Assembly (NCBI RefSeq): GCF_900109775.1
Contig: NZ_FOAX01000003.1
Coordinates: 248,001 to 312,000 of the forward strand
DNA length: 64,000 nt
DNA from: Pseudoxanthomonas sp. GM95
Lineage (GTDB): Bacteria > Pseudomonadota > Gammaproteobacteria > Xanthomonadales > Xanthomonadaceae
Direction of reading: 5' to 3'
The position numbers and the translations under genes are program-made. Below are positions 50,496 through 59,815 of this stretch, piece by piece. The notes under the pieces were generated by a model. The model saw only the letters and a list, made by a program, of their open reading frames with translations, was not told the origin of the DNA and did not search any database. Positions within the stretch are counted from its first letter, which is position 1. Every line of letters starts with the position of its first letter.

Positions 50496-52508
50496 TTACA
50501 GGATCGGTACCAGGCCGGCGCCGAAGGCGATCAGGATGCGCGCATACAGGCGCTTGGGGCCAATGCTGACTTCCGGGAAATCGCCGACGGATTTGTAGCA
50601 GGCATGGAACATCGGGTCGTTCACCGGCAGCGGCACGGGGCACTGCTCGCTGGGCGTGAACTCGTAGCTGGTGGCGTAGCGCCACGGCCAGATGTCGAAC
50701 AGCGGCAGCGACGAGGAGACCTTGTCCAGGCTGTAATTGAGGCCGGAAAACACGATCGGCTTGGCGCGCGGCGCGATCACCCAGGAATTTTCCGGTGCGA
50801 TGTCGCGATGGATGCTGGCCTCCACCTGCTGGGCGAAGGCGCGGTCGGGGATCACCACCACCGCCTCGGTGTTGTAGTCGATCGAGCGCGGGTCGAAGTT
50901 GTGCGTGCCGATCACCGCGATATCGCCGTCGATCACCATCGACTTGGCGTGCAGGCCCATGCGCACGCCGGCGCGCTTGAGCGGCAGCGGATCGCTGGCC
51001 GGCCCCTTGCTGAGGAACGACGGCCGGTTCTCGGTGCGCTGCAGGCGGCGGTCGACGCGGTTCTTCTGGCGGGCGCGACGCTCGGCGCGGTCCTGCTGCT
51101 CGTCGCGATCGACCATGCCGAACGGCCGGCTGCCCGGCATCGAGGCGCGGATGCGCGTGTCGTTGCTGCCCTGCTCGACGCTGGCCGCCGGCGCGCCGGT
51201 GCCATCGGGCAGCGTGACCGGAGGCAACGGCAGCATCGTGGCGTAGTCCACCGGCGCGTCTTCGGGGAACGGCTTGTATTCGTACAGGTGGAAGCCCAGC
51301 TTGCGCAGGTACATGCGCTTGTACTTGGCCGACACCGAATAGACGATCGGGTTGTCGGTCGCGGCAAGGCTGTTGGTGGACACCACCACCCGCGGCGGCA
51401 TCGGACGCTTGCGCAGGCCGGCGAAGAAATCCTCGGCGCGGTCGGACATCACCAGGTACGGGGTCTGCATCAGGATCTCGTCCTTCGCATTGACCAGCAG
51501 CGTCAGCAACTCGCCATCGGATGGCGCGGCCGCTTCGGGATCGTCGGCGCGATGCTTGCGCGGCGTATCGGCGATGTAGCTGACTTTGCCCACCGGCAAC
51601 GCGCGCGACACCAGGCGATCGCTGATCACCTCCGGGTCGCTGGCGTCCTCGTCCATGTCGGCCACGCGATCGGGCCGCTTGAACGCTTCGGGCGGCATCG
51701 CCGGCACGCCCTTGTCCAGCAGGGTCTTGCCGACATCGTCTAGGCGCTCGGCGGCAACGCTACGCGGGGCATTCCAGAACTGGTTGAAGCTGCGCGCCAT
51801 GTCCGCGCCTTCGGGCCCGGCGATCAGCACATCGCGATCGCGGAAGTTGTACTCGGCGTCCCAGTCGTAATAGTCGTCCTGGTAGTTGCGCCCGCCGGTG
51901 ATGCCGACCGCGTCGTCCACCAGCAGCAGCTTGGTATGCATGCGCTGGTTGAAGCGGCGGAAACAGCACAGCACGCTGGCCGCGTAATCCAGGTAGCCCG
52001 GCACGGCCTGGTTGAAGGTGGGGTTGTAGATCCGCAGCTGGAAATTGCGGTGCGCGCCGGACAGCGCGGCCAGCATGTCCAGGTTGGAGATCGCCGAAAG
52101 CTGGTCGATCAGCACCCGCACCTGCACGCCGCGCCCGGCCGCGGCCAGCAGCGCATCGAGCACCATGCGCGAGCTGTCGTCGGTGTCGAAGATGTAGGTC
52201 TGCACATCGACGGTCTTGCGCGCCGCGCGGATCAGGTTGAGCCGCGCCAGCAGCGAATCCTCGCCGCGATCCAGCAGCAGCGCGTAGTGATGCGGCGCCG
52301 CCGGCGTGGACTGGGCGATGGCGGTATCGGCCAGCGCGCGCAGCGGCGAGGCCTCGGCGCACGCGTTGGCCTGCCGGCAATCGACGACCTGCGAGCGCGC
52401 GGCTTGGGCGATGCCCACCGCCCGCGCGTGCTCGGCCTGGGACAGGCTGGCGCAGCCGCTGCCCAGCAGGGACAGCAGCAGGGCCAGGGCCCCCACCCAT
52501 TGCCTCAA
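50496..52508 (-). CDS. Phospholipase D-family lipoprotein (cardiolipin-synthase-like)
   Basis: Predicted 670 residues from TTG 52508, chosen because AAGGAG is 6 bp upstream; the TTG overlaps the YceI stop by 4 bp (TTGA). A lipobox (LLGSGC, Cys about 19) anchors it in the envelope. Two HKD motifs of the PLD superfamily are present: RMHTKLLLVDDAVGITGG in the first half and GLHAKSMVIDGDIAVIGTHN in the second. Between them is a long insertion with an Arg/Gln-rich segment (RDEQQDRAERRARQKNRV, about 465-482). It resembles ClsC/Ymd-type cardiolipin synthases, but the lipoprotein anchor and insertion make that uncertain. Confidence 0.82.
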   Translation of the reverse strand: MRQWVGALALLLSLLGSGCASLSQAEHARAVGIAQAARSQVVDCRQANACAEASPLRALADTAIAQSTPAAPHHYALLLDRGEDSLLARLNLIRAARKTVDVQTYIFDTDDSSRMVLDALLAAAGRGVQVRVLIDQLSAISNLDMLAALSGAHRNFQLRIYNPTFNQAVPGYLDYAASVLCCFRRFNQRMHTKLLLVDDAVGITGGRNYQDDYYDWDAEYNFRDRDVLIAGPEGADMARSFNQFWNAPRSVAAERLDDVGKTLLDKGVPAMPPEAFKRPDRVADMDEDASDPEVISDRLVSRALPVGKVSYIADTPRKHRADDPEAAAPSDGELLTLLVNAKDEILMQTPYLVMSDRAEDFFAGLRKRPMPPRVVVSTNSLAATDNPIVYSVSAKYKRMYLRKLGFHLYEYKPFPEDAPVDYATMLPLPPVTLPDGTGAPAASVEQGSNDTRIRASMPGSRPFGMVDRDEQQDRAERRARQKNRVDRRLQRTENRPSFLSKGPASDPLPLKRAGVRMGLHAKSMVIDGDIAVIGTHNFDPRSIDYNTEAVVVIPDRAFAQQVEASIHRDIAPENSWVIAPRAKPIVFSGLNYSLDKVSSSLPLFDIWPWRYATSYEFTPSEQCPVPLPVNDPMFHACYKSVGDFPEVSIGPKRLYARILIAFGAGLVPIL

Positions 52509-53092
52509 GGCTTCTCCTTCGGCGGCTCGATCCGCGCGTGCAGCAGGAACACCACCTTGTCGCTGATGGCCAGCTTGAGGCTGTCCATCTCGTAGTCGCT
52601 GCGGCGCACTTCGCCAGACAGGATCACATCGCAGTCCAGCGCCGGGCGCGGGCACTGGGCCGGCTCCACGGTCAGGGTTTCCGGACGGCGGATGCCGCGG
52701 ATCACCAGCTCGCCGGCGATGTGGCCACCGGCGATCAGCATGGAGACGTCGTAGGGATGGGAAATGAAGACCACTTCGGGAAACTTCGCCGAGTCGAAGA
52801 ACGCGCTGCCACGCGCCCATTGCGCATAGCGCTCATGATCGGTGATCTGCACATCCGCCGTATACATCCGCAGCGACACCTGGTGGCGGCCATCGGGCAG
52901 CACGCTGACCACGCCGTCGTAGCGCGGGAACTGGCCTTCCAGCGTCTGGCCCCAACGAGTGGAGAGTTCAAAGCCCAGCCGGGTGTGCTGCTTGTCCAGC
53001 GGGATCGCGCGGACCTGCGCCGCGGCCGCCGCGCACAGCGTCAGCGCGACGCAGGCGCCGCTGCGCAGCAGCCGTTTGCAGCTCAAGGCCAC
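52505..53092 (-). CDS. YceI-family periplasmic protein
   Basis: Predicted 195 residues with a signal peptide (ACVALTLCAAAAAQVRA). The lipocalin-like YceI fold is suggested by IPLDKQHTRLGFELSTRWGQ, GQFPRYDGVVSVLPDG, SAFFDSAKFPEVVFIS and GELVIRGIRRPETLTVE. Such proteins bind isoprenoid-type lipids such as polyprenyl or quinone tails; the ligand here is unknown. The start is doubtful: GTG 53092 overlaps sixA by 10 bp, or TTG 53086 would overlap its stop as TTGA. The next gene also starts by TTGA overlap, so coupling runs through this operon. Confidence 0.82.
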   Translation of the reverse strand: MALSCKRLLRSGACVALTLCAAAAAQVRAIPLDKQHTRLGFELSTRWGQTLEGQFPRYDGVVSVLPDGRHQVSLRMYTADVQITDHERYAQWARGSAFFDSAKFPEVVFISHPYDVSMLIAGGHIAGELVIRGIRRPETLTVEPAQCPRPALDCDVILSGEVRRSDYEMDSLKLAISDKVVFLLHARIEPPKEKP

Positions 53093-53559
53093 CAGAACGC
53101 CGACAGGGTGGCCACGCCCGGTTCCACCGGGCCTTCGCTGGCGAAGGACAGCACCGCCACCGATCCCGGTGGCATGCCGCGGTACTCGCTGCTGCTGCCG
53201 CTGTGCAGCAAGGCCGCCACGCGCTCCAGGCCGGGGTTGTGGCCCAGCAACAGCAAACGGTCCACATCGCGATGGGCATCGGCCAACGCGATCAGCGTGC
53301 CGGCGGTGGCCTCGTAGATGCTGTCCTCCAGTCGCTGTTCGACATAGCCGGTGATGGCCAGCACCGCTTCAAGGGTTTCGCGGGTCCGCCGCGCCGGCGA
53401 ATACACCGCGCGGTCGGGGATCAACCGCTGTTCGAGGAGCCAGCGGCCGGCCGCTTCGGCCTCGCTGGCGCCGATCGGCGAGAGGGGACGATCGAAATCC
53501 GACTGCCCGGCGGCAGCGGGTTCGGCATGGGCATGGCGTAGCAGGATCAATTCACGCAT
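53083..53559 (-). CDS. sixA: SixA-type histidine phosphatase
   Basis: Predicted 158 residues from ATG 53559. The phosphatase superfamily active site is RELILLRHAHAE at the N-terminus (RHxH with His9), and LLLLGHNPGLERVAALLH carries the second catalytic His. The small size and RHAHA variant match SixA, which removes phosphate from phosphohistidine of phosphorelay proteins (in E. coli ArcB; more recently the PTS phosphotransfer protein NPr). The partner here is not known. It lies 19 bp downstream of the ParA-like gene and overlaps the YceI gene. Confidence 0.87.
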   Translation of the reverse strand: MRELILLRHAHAEPAAAGQSDFDRPLSPIGASEAEAAGRWLLEQRLIPDRAVYSPARRTRETLEAVLAITGYVEQRLEDSIYEATAGTLIALADAHRDVDRLLLLGHNPGLERVAALLHSGSSSEYRGMPPGSVAVLSFASEGPVEPGVATLSAFWWP

Positions 53560-53578
53560 CGGGACAACCGCCTTGGCT

Positions 53579-54208
53579 TCAGGCCTGGGCGAGCCACTTG
53601 AGCAGTGGCTGCCAGTCTTCCTGGTGATCACGCACATGGGCCGAGTGATAGTCGAACAGGCTGCGGCCCAATCCAGCCATGACCACATAGCCCTGGGTGT
53701 CACGCAGTGTCGTGATCACCGGATACGGCCATTGGCCCATCATTTCCAGCGCCTGCTGGGCCGTGTTGGTCCACGGCTTGGCGCGGTTGAGCACCAGCCC
53801 CACCGGCAGCTTGCGCTTGTGTACGCGTGGCACCTTGGCCAGCGTGTTGAGGAAGCCGACCGTGGCCTCGATGTCCAGCCCCGAGGGCAGCACCGGCACC
53901 ACCACCGCATCGGCGGCATCAAGAAAAGTTTCCAGCTCGTCGGCCATCGCCCCGGCGCGGCCGTCGACAATCACCGTCTCGGTATCCGGCGGCAGCTTGG
54001 TCGCCCACTTCTTGCCGGTGCCGTCGATCGGCAGGACGGCGCTTTCCAGCCCGGCGCGGCGCTGGGCCCAGCGAGTCGAGGATTCCTGGGGATCGGCGTC
54101 CACCAGCACGGTGCGCTGTCCCTGCAGGGCAAAGCACGCCGCCAGGTTGGTGGCGAGGGTGGTCTTGCCGGCACCGCCTTTGGAACTGGCGACCAGGATC
54201 GTCTTCAT
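53579..54208 (-). CDS. ParA/MinD-family ATPase (orphan)
   Basis: Predicted 209 residues. Deviant Walker [11 protein letters not shown] (signature Lys10 and Lys15), switch I/II region [11 protein letters not shown] and [10 protein letters not shown], and the later [12 protein letters not shown] make this a ParA-type ATPase that cycles between monomer and dimer on nucleoid or membrane. There is no ParB gene or HTH extension, so it is not a plasmid partition system in this window; such orphan ParA proteins often position cargo such as chemosensory arrays or polar complexes. It starts the five-gene operon ParA-SixA-YceI-PLD-thioesterase and diverges from the AAA ATPase gene (126-bp gap). Confidence 0.85.
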   Translation of the reverse strand: MKTILVASSKGGAGKTTLATNLAACFALQGQRTVLVDADPQESSTRWAQRRAGLESAVLPIDGTGKKWATKLPPDTETVIVDGRAGAMADELETFLDAADAVVVPVLPSGLDIEATVGFLNTLAKVPRVHKRKLPVGLVLNRAKPWTNTAQQALEMMGQWPYPVITTLRDTQGYVVMAGLGRSLFDYHSAHVRDHQEDWQPLLKWLAQA

Positions 54209-54334
54209 GCGCACGCCTTGCACTCGTCCGGGAAGCCGGAGCGTACACCGGCGCACGTGAATACGAGAACCGCCCGGCCCGCCGGGACGGCCATCGCGGT
54301 CTGCTAGTGTTCGCCCGCCCTGCATGGAGTGCAC

Positions 54335-55819
54335 ATGAGCGAACTGCAAGACCTCACCGCCCTGATCCGCGCCAATACCCCGCTGATCGTGATCGAGACC
54401 CAGGACGAGGTCCGGGTGGTGCAGCTGTTCCGCCAGGCCCTGGCCCAGGTCTGGCGCGCCCTGTATCGCTGGTCGGCCACCGAGGGCCTGCGCCGGCTGG
54501 ACATGGACCGCGAGGACCCACCCGAAGGCGCGCCCGAGACCGGCGCTGCCCTGCAGGCGATCAAGGCCGCCGCGCAGCGCGGCATCTACCTGCTGCTGGA
54601 TTTCGCGCCCTACCTGGAATACGCCGGCCACCAGCGCCAGCTGCGCGACATCCTCCAGCGCCGGCACTGCCAGCCGCACGTGGTGGTCATCATCGGCGCC
54701 AGCGTCAGCCTGCCCGAGGACCTGGAACCGCTGGCCGTGCGCTTCACCCCGCGCCTGCCCGACGCCGCGGCGCTGCTGAAGATGCTGCGCGAGGAAGTGG
54801 CCGCCTATCCCGCCGAGAACGGCGGGCGCCGGGTCGAGGTCGATACCGATGCAGCCCAGCAGATCATCCGCAACCTGGCCGGGCTGGACTTGGTCGACGC
54901 GCGCCGCATCGCCCGGCACCTGATCTATGACGACGGCGCGCTCGGCCCGGGCGACCTGCCGCAGCTGGCCAAGCTGAAATTCGAGCTGCTCGGCCGCGGC
55001 GGCCAGCTGCATTACGAATACGACGGCACGCGCCTGGACGAAGTGGCCGGCGCCGACCGGCTCAAGCGCTGGATCGCCCAGCGCCGCAGCGTGTTCACCT
55101 CCACCACCCCGCCGCCGGGCCTGGACCCGCCGCGCGGCATGTTGCTGCTGGGCGTGCAGGGCTGCGGCAAGTCGATGCTGGCCAAGGCCACCGCCGCCGG
55201 CTTCGGCGTGCCGCTGCTGCGCATGGACATGGGCGCGCTGTACGACAAGTACCACGGCGAAACCGAGAAGAACCTGCGCAAGGCGCTGTCGGCCGCCGAA
55301 CAGCTGGCGCCGTGCGTGCTGTGGATCGACGAGATCGAAAAAGGCCTGTCCAGCGGCGGCGGCGAAGACGGCGGCGTCTCGCGGCGCGTGCTGGGCACGC
55401 TGCTGACCTGGATGGCCGAGCGCAAGGCGCAGGTGTTCATCGTCGCCACCGCCAACCAGGTCCAGGACCTGCCGCCGGAGCTGCTGCGCAAGGGCCGCTT
55501 CGACGAGATCTTCTTCGTCGACCTGCCCGACCCGGATACGCGCGTGGAGCTGCTCCGGCTGCATCTGGCGCGACGCAAGCTGCACGCCGAGGCGTTCGAG
55601 CTGCCGGCGTTGGCCGCGGCGAGCAACGGCTTCTCCGGCGCCGAGATCGAACAGGCGATCGTGTCCGGCCTGTACTCGGCCTATGCCGACAACCGCCCGC
55701 TGGACACCGATGGCCTGATGCGCGAGATCCGCGCCACGCGTCCCCTCTCGGTGCTGATGGCCGAACAGGTCCAGGCGCTGCGCGACTGGGCGCGCGAACG
55801 CACGGTGCCGGCACACTGA
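54335..55819 (+). CDS. Ycf46-like AAA+ ATPase
   Basis: Predicted 494 residues from ATG 54335 (GGAG just upstream). The N-terminal half (about 1-250) is an alpha-helical domain without known catalytic motifs; the C-terminal half is one AAA+ module: Walker A GVQGCGKS (about 272), Walker [11 protein letters not shown] (about 328), [10 protein letters not shown], sensor region [20 protein letters not shown] and a C-terminal helical lid. The arrangement matches Ycf46/YcaO-unrelated AAA proteins known in cyanobacteria, whose cellular role is uncertain. It diverges from the orphan ParA gene, and no operon partner follows before the ABC cluster. Confidence 0.82.
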   Translation: MSELQDLTALIRANTPLIVIETQDEVRVVQLFRQALAQVWRALYRWSATEGLRRLDMDREDPPEGAPETGAALQAIKAAAQRGIYLLLDFAPYLEYAGHQRQLRDILQRRHCQPHVVVIIGASVSLPEDLEPLAVRFTPRLPDAAALLKMLREEVAAYPAENGGRRVEVDTDAAQQIIRNLAGLDLVDARRIARHLIYDDGALGPGDLPQLAKLKFELLGRGGQLHYEYDGTRLDEVAGADRLKRWIAQRRSVFTSTTPPPGLDPPRGMLLLGVQGCGKSMLAKATAAGFGVPLLRMDMGALYDKYHGETEKNLRKALSAAEQLAPCVLWIDEIEKGLSSGGGEDGGVSRRVLGTLLTWMAERKAQVFIVATANQVQDLPPELLRKGRFDEIFFVDLPDPDTRVELLRLHLARRKLHAEAFELPALAAASNGFSGAEIEQAIVSGLYSAYADNRPLDTDGLMREIRATRPLSVLMAEQVQALRDWARERTVPAH

Positions 55820-56000
55820 GCCGTCGGCACATGCACCACGTGCGTGCACGCACTAGACCGGATGGCGTGCAGACGCGTTCGCGGCAACGCAAACGGCATC
55901 AGCGTTAGCGCCGCGTCAGTTTCACGATTGCCTCACGCCGATGGCGTGTGCAACAGTCCAGCCAGGGATGGAGATCGCGTGGCATGGAGCTGGTGCGGGA

Positions 56001-56675
56001 ATGATCGAGTTGCAGGATGTGCACCGGCGTTATGCCACGGGCGGCCAGACGGTCCACGCGCTGGCAGGGGTTGACCTGCAGGTGGGCGCAGGCGAATTCG
56101 TCGCCATCACCGGGCCATCGGGCTCCGGAAAATCCAGCCTGCTGAATATCCTGGGCTGCCTGGATCGACCCAGCAGCGGCCGCTATCTGATCGAAGGCCG
56201 CGACGTAGCCGGCTTCGATGACGAAGCCAGCAGCGACATGCGCAACCGGCGCATCGGCTTCGTGTTCCAGAGCTTCCACCTGCTGCCGCGTCTGACGCTG
56301 CTGGAGAACGTGCTGCTGCCGCTGCGGTTCAACCGCACGCCACCCGACGACGCGCACGCCCATGCGTTGGCGCTGCTGGATCGGGTCGGACTAGCCTCGC
56401 GCATCGCGCACCGCCCCAACGAACTCTCCGGCGGCCAGCAGCAACGCGCGGCGATCGCACGCGCGCTCTTGCTTCGCCCAGCCCTGCTGCTGGCCGACGA
56501 GCCCACCGGCAACCTGGACTCCAAGAGCGCCGCCGACGTGATGGCATTGATGGACGAAGTCCACGCCGACGGCCAGACCGTGGTGCTGGTCACCCACGAC
56601 CACGACGTGGCCGCCCATGCGCCGCGCCAGGTCGCGCTGCGCGACGGACAGGTGGAACATGATTCGGCGCGCTGA
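56001..56675 (+). CDS. ABC transporter ATPase (LolD/MacB type)
   Basis: Predicted 224 residues from ATG 56001 (an in-frame ATG at 55941 lacks a ribosome site). Walker A ITGPSGSGKSSLLNILG, Q-loop FVFQSFHLLPRLT, signature LSGGQQQRAAIARAL and Walker B LLLADEPTGNLDSKSA are complete. It is the LolD/MacB subfamily that drives mechanotransmission exporters rather than ordinary importers. It is the first gene of a five-gene operon; the next start (56659) overlaps its 3' end by 17 bp. Confidence 0.93.
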   Translation: MIELQDVHRRYATGGQTVHALAGVDLQVGAGEFVAITGPSGSGKSSLLNILGCLDRPSSGRYLIEGRDVAGFDDEASSDMRNRRIGFVFQSFHLLPRLTLLENVLLPLRFNRTPPDDAHAHALALLDRVGLASRIAHRPNELSGGQQQRAAIARALLLRPALLLADEPTGNLDSKSAADVMALMDEVHADGQTVVLVTHDHDVAAHAPRQVALRDGQVEHDSAR

Positions 56676-57639
56676 GCTGATCGCTGCGGGCACCTTGGTC
56701 GCATTGACGATCGCGATGCCCGCGCATGCCGTGATCGCATTGACTGGCGAAGTGCGCGCGGTCGATGCGCAATCGGTCTACGTGCCGCGCGCCAACATTT
56801 CGCCGGTGGTGATCCGCTACTTCGTGCCGGAAGGCACGGCGGTCAAGAAAGGCGACGTGGTGTTGCGGCTCGACCCGGGCCAGTCGGCGACCAAAGCCAA
56901 GGAGGCCGAGGTGCAGATCGACCAGGCCCGCGCCAAGGCCGACAAGGAAATCGCCGACCTGGAGGTCAAGGCGCTGCAGGCCGAACTGGAACAGGCCAAG
57001 GCCGATGCCAAATTGGCCGATGCCAAGGTCGAGGCCGCGCTGCCCAAGGCGCTGATTTCCGGGCTGGACTACGACCGCTATCAGGGCGAACTGGCGCGCG
57101 CGACCGAAGAAGCTGCACTCAAGCGTGGCGATGCAGTCACCGCACGCGAGGCCGTGGCGCGCCGCCGCAGCGATGCGCAGCTGGAAGTGCACAAACTGGA
57201 AATCGACCGCGACTACGCGATCTGGAGCGCGAGCAACGCCGAAGTCCGCGCCCAGCGCGACGGCATCGTCGTGCACGGCTTCAACGCCGGGTGGCTGGGC
57301 GGGCGCATCGACGAGGGCTCATCGGCCATGGTCGGTGCCGAAGCCGGCCAGGTCGTCTCGGGAGGCGCCATGCAGGTGCGTGCCTGGGTGCTGGAGGCCG
57401 ATCGCCCCGGCTTGCGCGAAAACCAGCGGGTGGCGCTCGATTTCGATGCCCTGCCCGGCCAGCACGGTGGCGGCCGCATCGTGCGCATTGCCGGTGCGCC
57501 CGAAGCACGCGGCGAATGGGGCCGCGGCCGTTACTTCCAGGTCGATATCGAGATGGACGCCGCCGCCGCGCGCCAGCGCCTGCTGCCCGGCATGAGCGTG
57601 CGGGTGATCCCCAGCGCGGACAAGGAAACCGCGCGATGA
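56659..57639 (+). CDS. HlyD-family adaptor 1 of the ABC export operon
   Basis: Predicted 326 residues with an N-terminal membrane/signal segment (LIAAGTLVALTIAMPAHA). Biotinyl-lipoyl-like half-motif VIRYFVPEGTAVKKGDVVL (about 53-71) starts the adaptor core, a long alpha-helical hairpin follows (QARAKADKEIADLEVKALQA), then RAQRDGIVVHGF and a barrel domain ending PGMSVRVIPS. The design is a periplasmic membrane-fusion protein linking an inner-membrane transporter to an outer factor. ATG 56659 overlaps the ATPase gene, and the stop forms ATGA with adaptor 2. Confidence 0.85.
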   Translation: MIRRAELIAAGTLVALTIAMPAHAVIALTGEVRAVDAQSVYVPRANISPVVIRYFVPEGTAVKKGDVVLRLDPGQSATKAKEAEVQIDQARAKADKEIADLEVKALQAELEQAKADAKLADAKVEAALPKALISGLDYDRYQGELARATEEAALKRGDAVTAREAVARRRSDAQLEVHKLEIDRDYAIWSASNAEVRAQRDGIVVHGFNAGWLGGRIDEGSSAMVGAEAGQVVSGGAMQVRAWVLEADRPGLRENQRVALDFDALPGQHGGGRIVRIAGAPEARGEWGRGRYFQVDIEMDAAAARQRLLPGMSVRVIPSADKETAR

Positions 57640-58586
57640 AGACATGGCTCTGCATCGCCCTTTGGATGGCCAGCGGCGCGGCCTCGGCCGCCAGCCTCAC
57701 CCTGGACGGCGAGGTGTATTCGCAGCGCAGCGCGCTGTTGATGCCACCGCCGGTGGATGAGCTGTACCAGTTCAACGTCACCCAGCTGGCGCCGGACGGC
57801 AGCACGGTCAAACAAGGCCAGGTGGTCGTGACCTTCGACACCAGCGAGCTGACCAAGAGCCTGGCAGAGAAGACCAGCAAGCTGCAGGAAAAGCAGCGCG
57901 AGCTGGACAAGCTGGTGCTCGACCAGGCTTCGCGTGCGCGCACCGAACACCTGGCCACGGAACAGGCGCGCGCCGAGCTGGACAAGGCCCAGCGCAAGAC
58001 CCAGCAACCGCAGGAGCTGATCGCCGGCGTCGAATACCGCAAGCTGGTCAACGCGCGCACGCTGGCGCAGCGCAGCTTCGCGCTGGCACAGCAGACCGAG
58101 ACGGCGCAGACCGCGGCGCGCACCGCCGAGCGCCACCTGCTGGATGCCGAAACTCGCCAGCTGCAGAACGAAGTTGAGCGGCTGCGCACTGGCTTGGAAT
58201 CGATGCAGCTGATCGCGCCGCGCGACGGCCTGATCATGCACAAGAGCGGCTTCGATGGTGAAAAATTCGACGTCGGCTCGCAGGTGTGGAAAGGCCAGAG
58301 CGTGGCCGAGATTCCCGACCTGAGCGTGCTGGCCGTGCGCGCGCAGCTGCCCGAACGCGATTACCAGCAGGTCCACATCGGCCAAGCCGCCAAGGTGCGG
58401 CTTGAAGGCAGCGGCGCGGTCTTTCCTGCGCGCGTGCTGAGCATCGCGCGCGCGGTGCGCAGCAAGTCCAACGTGCAGCCGATCCCGATCCTGGATGTGG
58501 AAATCACCCTGGACAAGGCCGACCCGCGGCTCAAGCCCGGTATGAGCGTGCGGGTCGACGTGGACACCACGAAGGACCCGGCATGA
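57636..58586 (+). CDS. HlyD-family adaptor 2 of the ABC export operon
   Basis: Predicted 316 residues with a signal peptide (CIALWMASGAASAA). FNVTQLAPDGSTVKQGQVVV is the lipoyl-like start, a coiled coil (TKSLAEKTSKLQEKQRELDK and a later AQTAARTAERHLLDAETRQL) makes the hairpin, and GLIMHKSGFDGEKFDVGSQV then VRAQLPERDYQQVHIGQAAK form the second half. It is related to adaptor 1 only in fold, not a recent copy. ATGA overlaps tie it to both neighbours. Confidence 0.85.
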   Translation: MKTWLCIALWMASGAASAASLTLDGEVYSQRSALLMPPPVDELYQFNVTQLAPDGSTVKQGQVVVTFDTSELTKSLAEKTSKLQEKQRELDKLVLDQASRARTEHLATEQARAELDKAQRKTQQPQELIAGVEYRKLVNARTLAQRSFALAQQTETAQTAARTAERHLLDAETRQLQNEVERLRTGLESMQLIAPRDGLIMHKSGFDGEKFDVGSQVWKGQSVAEIPDLSVLAVRAQLPERDYQQVHIGQAAKVRLEGSGAVFPARVLSIARAVRSKSNVQPIPILDVEITLDKADPRLKPGMSVRVDVDTTKDPA

Positions 58587-59815
58587 ATCCGCGCACACCC
58601 GTTTTGATATTGGCCGTGCTCGCCTTCGCCGGTTGCAAAGATGCGCACGCGCCAGCCAGTACCGAGACCGTCCAGCCGCATGCGTTGATGCTCAGCGTGT
58701 CCGGCAGCGGCCAGCTGCGCGCGGCCAAGGCGACCGCGCTGACCGTGCCTGGATCGGACTGGGACAACCGCCAGCTCGACTGGATGCTGCCGGAAGGTTC
58801 GCGGGTGAAGAAGGGCGAACTGATCGCACGCTTCTCCTCGCCCGAAGGCCGCCAGGCGCTGGACAAGGCCGCGGTCGATCTTGAGCGCAACGCGCTGCAG
58901 CGCCTGGCCAAGGAGGATGAGCTGGCCTCGGCGCGTGGTCGCGTGGATGTCGACCTGTCCGACGTCGCTACGCAGCTCGGCATCGCCCAGCGCTACGCCC
59001 ACGCCGATCTATCGACCCTGGCGCGCAACGAGGTGCTCGATGCGGTGCAGGACGCGCAGTACCTCGGTGAGCGCCAGGGCACGCTGCGCTGGCAGCGCGA
59101 CCAGTCCGGCCAACGCGGCGCGGCCGAACTCGGTGTACTCGACGCGCAGCGCGCGACCTTCGACATGACCGCCAAGGCGCGCCAGCGCGATATGGACGCC
59201 CTTGAATTGCGTGCGCCCACCGATGGCGTGGTGTTGCTGGAATCCAACTGGTCCGGCACCAAGCCGATGATCGGCAGCAGCCTCTACGCCGGCGCGCCCT
59301 ACGGCAGCCTGCCCGACATGGCCGAGCTGGAAGTGGAGATCACCCTGCCCCAGCAGCAGGCGCAGGGCGTGCGCGCGGGCAACGCGGTCGAGCTGTTCCC
59401 GGTGGGCCATCCCGAGCTGCGCTTCACCACCAAGCTGTCGTGGATCGCCAGCGCTGCCAAATCGCTCAGCCGCCAGAACCCGGTCAAGTACCTGGCCATG
59501 CGCGCGCCGGTGCCCGATGCGAAGGTGAAGCAGCTGGACCTGGTGCCCGGCCAGCAGCTGCAGGCGCGCGTGATCCTGTTGCAGGCCGACCGGGCCATCG
59601 ACGTGCCCAACATCGCCCTCAACGAAGACAAGGGCAGTAGCTACGTGGAGGTGCGCGACGGTGGCCAGTTCGCCCGGCGCACGATCAAGCTCGGCGTGCG
59701 CGGCCCATCACGCACCCAGGTCCTGGACGGGCTCAAACCCGGCGATGAAATCCTGCTGGCCGATGCCGGCATCGCGCCCACCACCGGCACGAGCAAGGCC
59801 GGAGGTGCACCATGA
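58583..59815 (+). CDS. HlyD-family adaptor 3 (lipoprotein) of the ABC export operon
   Basis: Predicted 410 residues. Unlike adaptors 1 and 2 it has a lipobox (LAVLAFAGCKD, Cys about 18). The lipoyl-like part is LDWMLPEGSRVKKGELIARF, the helical hairpin is RKxx-like EDELASARGRVDVDLSDVA and following, and the C-terminal part (VPGQQLQARVILLQADRAID, IALNEDKGSSYVEVRDGGQF, LDGLKPGDEILLADA) matches MacA/RND-type adaptors. It is the longest and best-conserved of the three. Both ends overlap neighbours by ATGA. Confidence 0.86.
   Translation: MNPRTPVLILAVLAFAGCKDAHAPASTETVQPHALMLSVSGSGQLRAAKATALTVPGSDWDNRQLDWMLPEGSRVKKGELIARFSSPEGRQALDKAAVDLERNALQRLAKEDELASARGRVDVDLSDVATQLGIAQRYAHADLSTLARNEVLDAVQDAQYLGERQGTLRWQRDQSGQRGAAELGVLDAQRATFDMTAKARQRDMDALELRAPTDGVVLLESNWSGTKPMIGSSLYAGAPYGSLPDMAELEVEITLPQQQAQGVRAGNAVELFPVGHPELRFTTKLSWIASAAKSLSRQNPVKYLAMRAPVPDAKVKQLDLVPGQQLQARVILLQADRAIDVPNIALNEDKGSSYVEVRDGGQFARRTIKLGVRGPSRTQVLDGLKPGDEILLADAGIAPTTGTSKAGGAP

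Noticed and set aside
55831-55908. A 25-residue Arg-rich open frame before the ABC operon, considered as an exported peptide
   Set aside because: No ribosome site or leader motif; it is the tail of an antisense-like wrong frame of the AAA ATPase gene.
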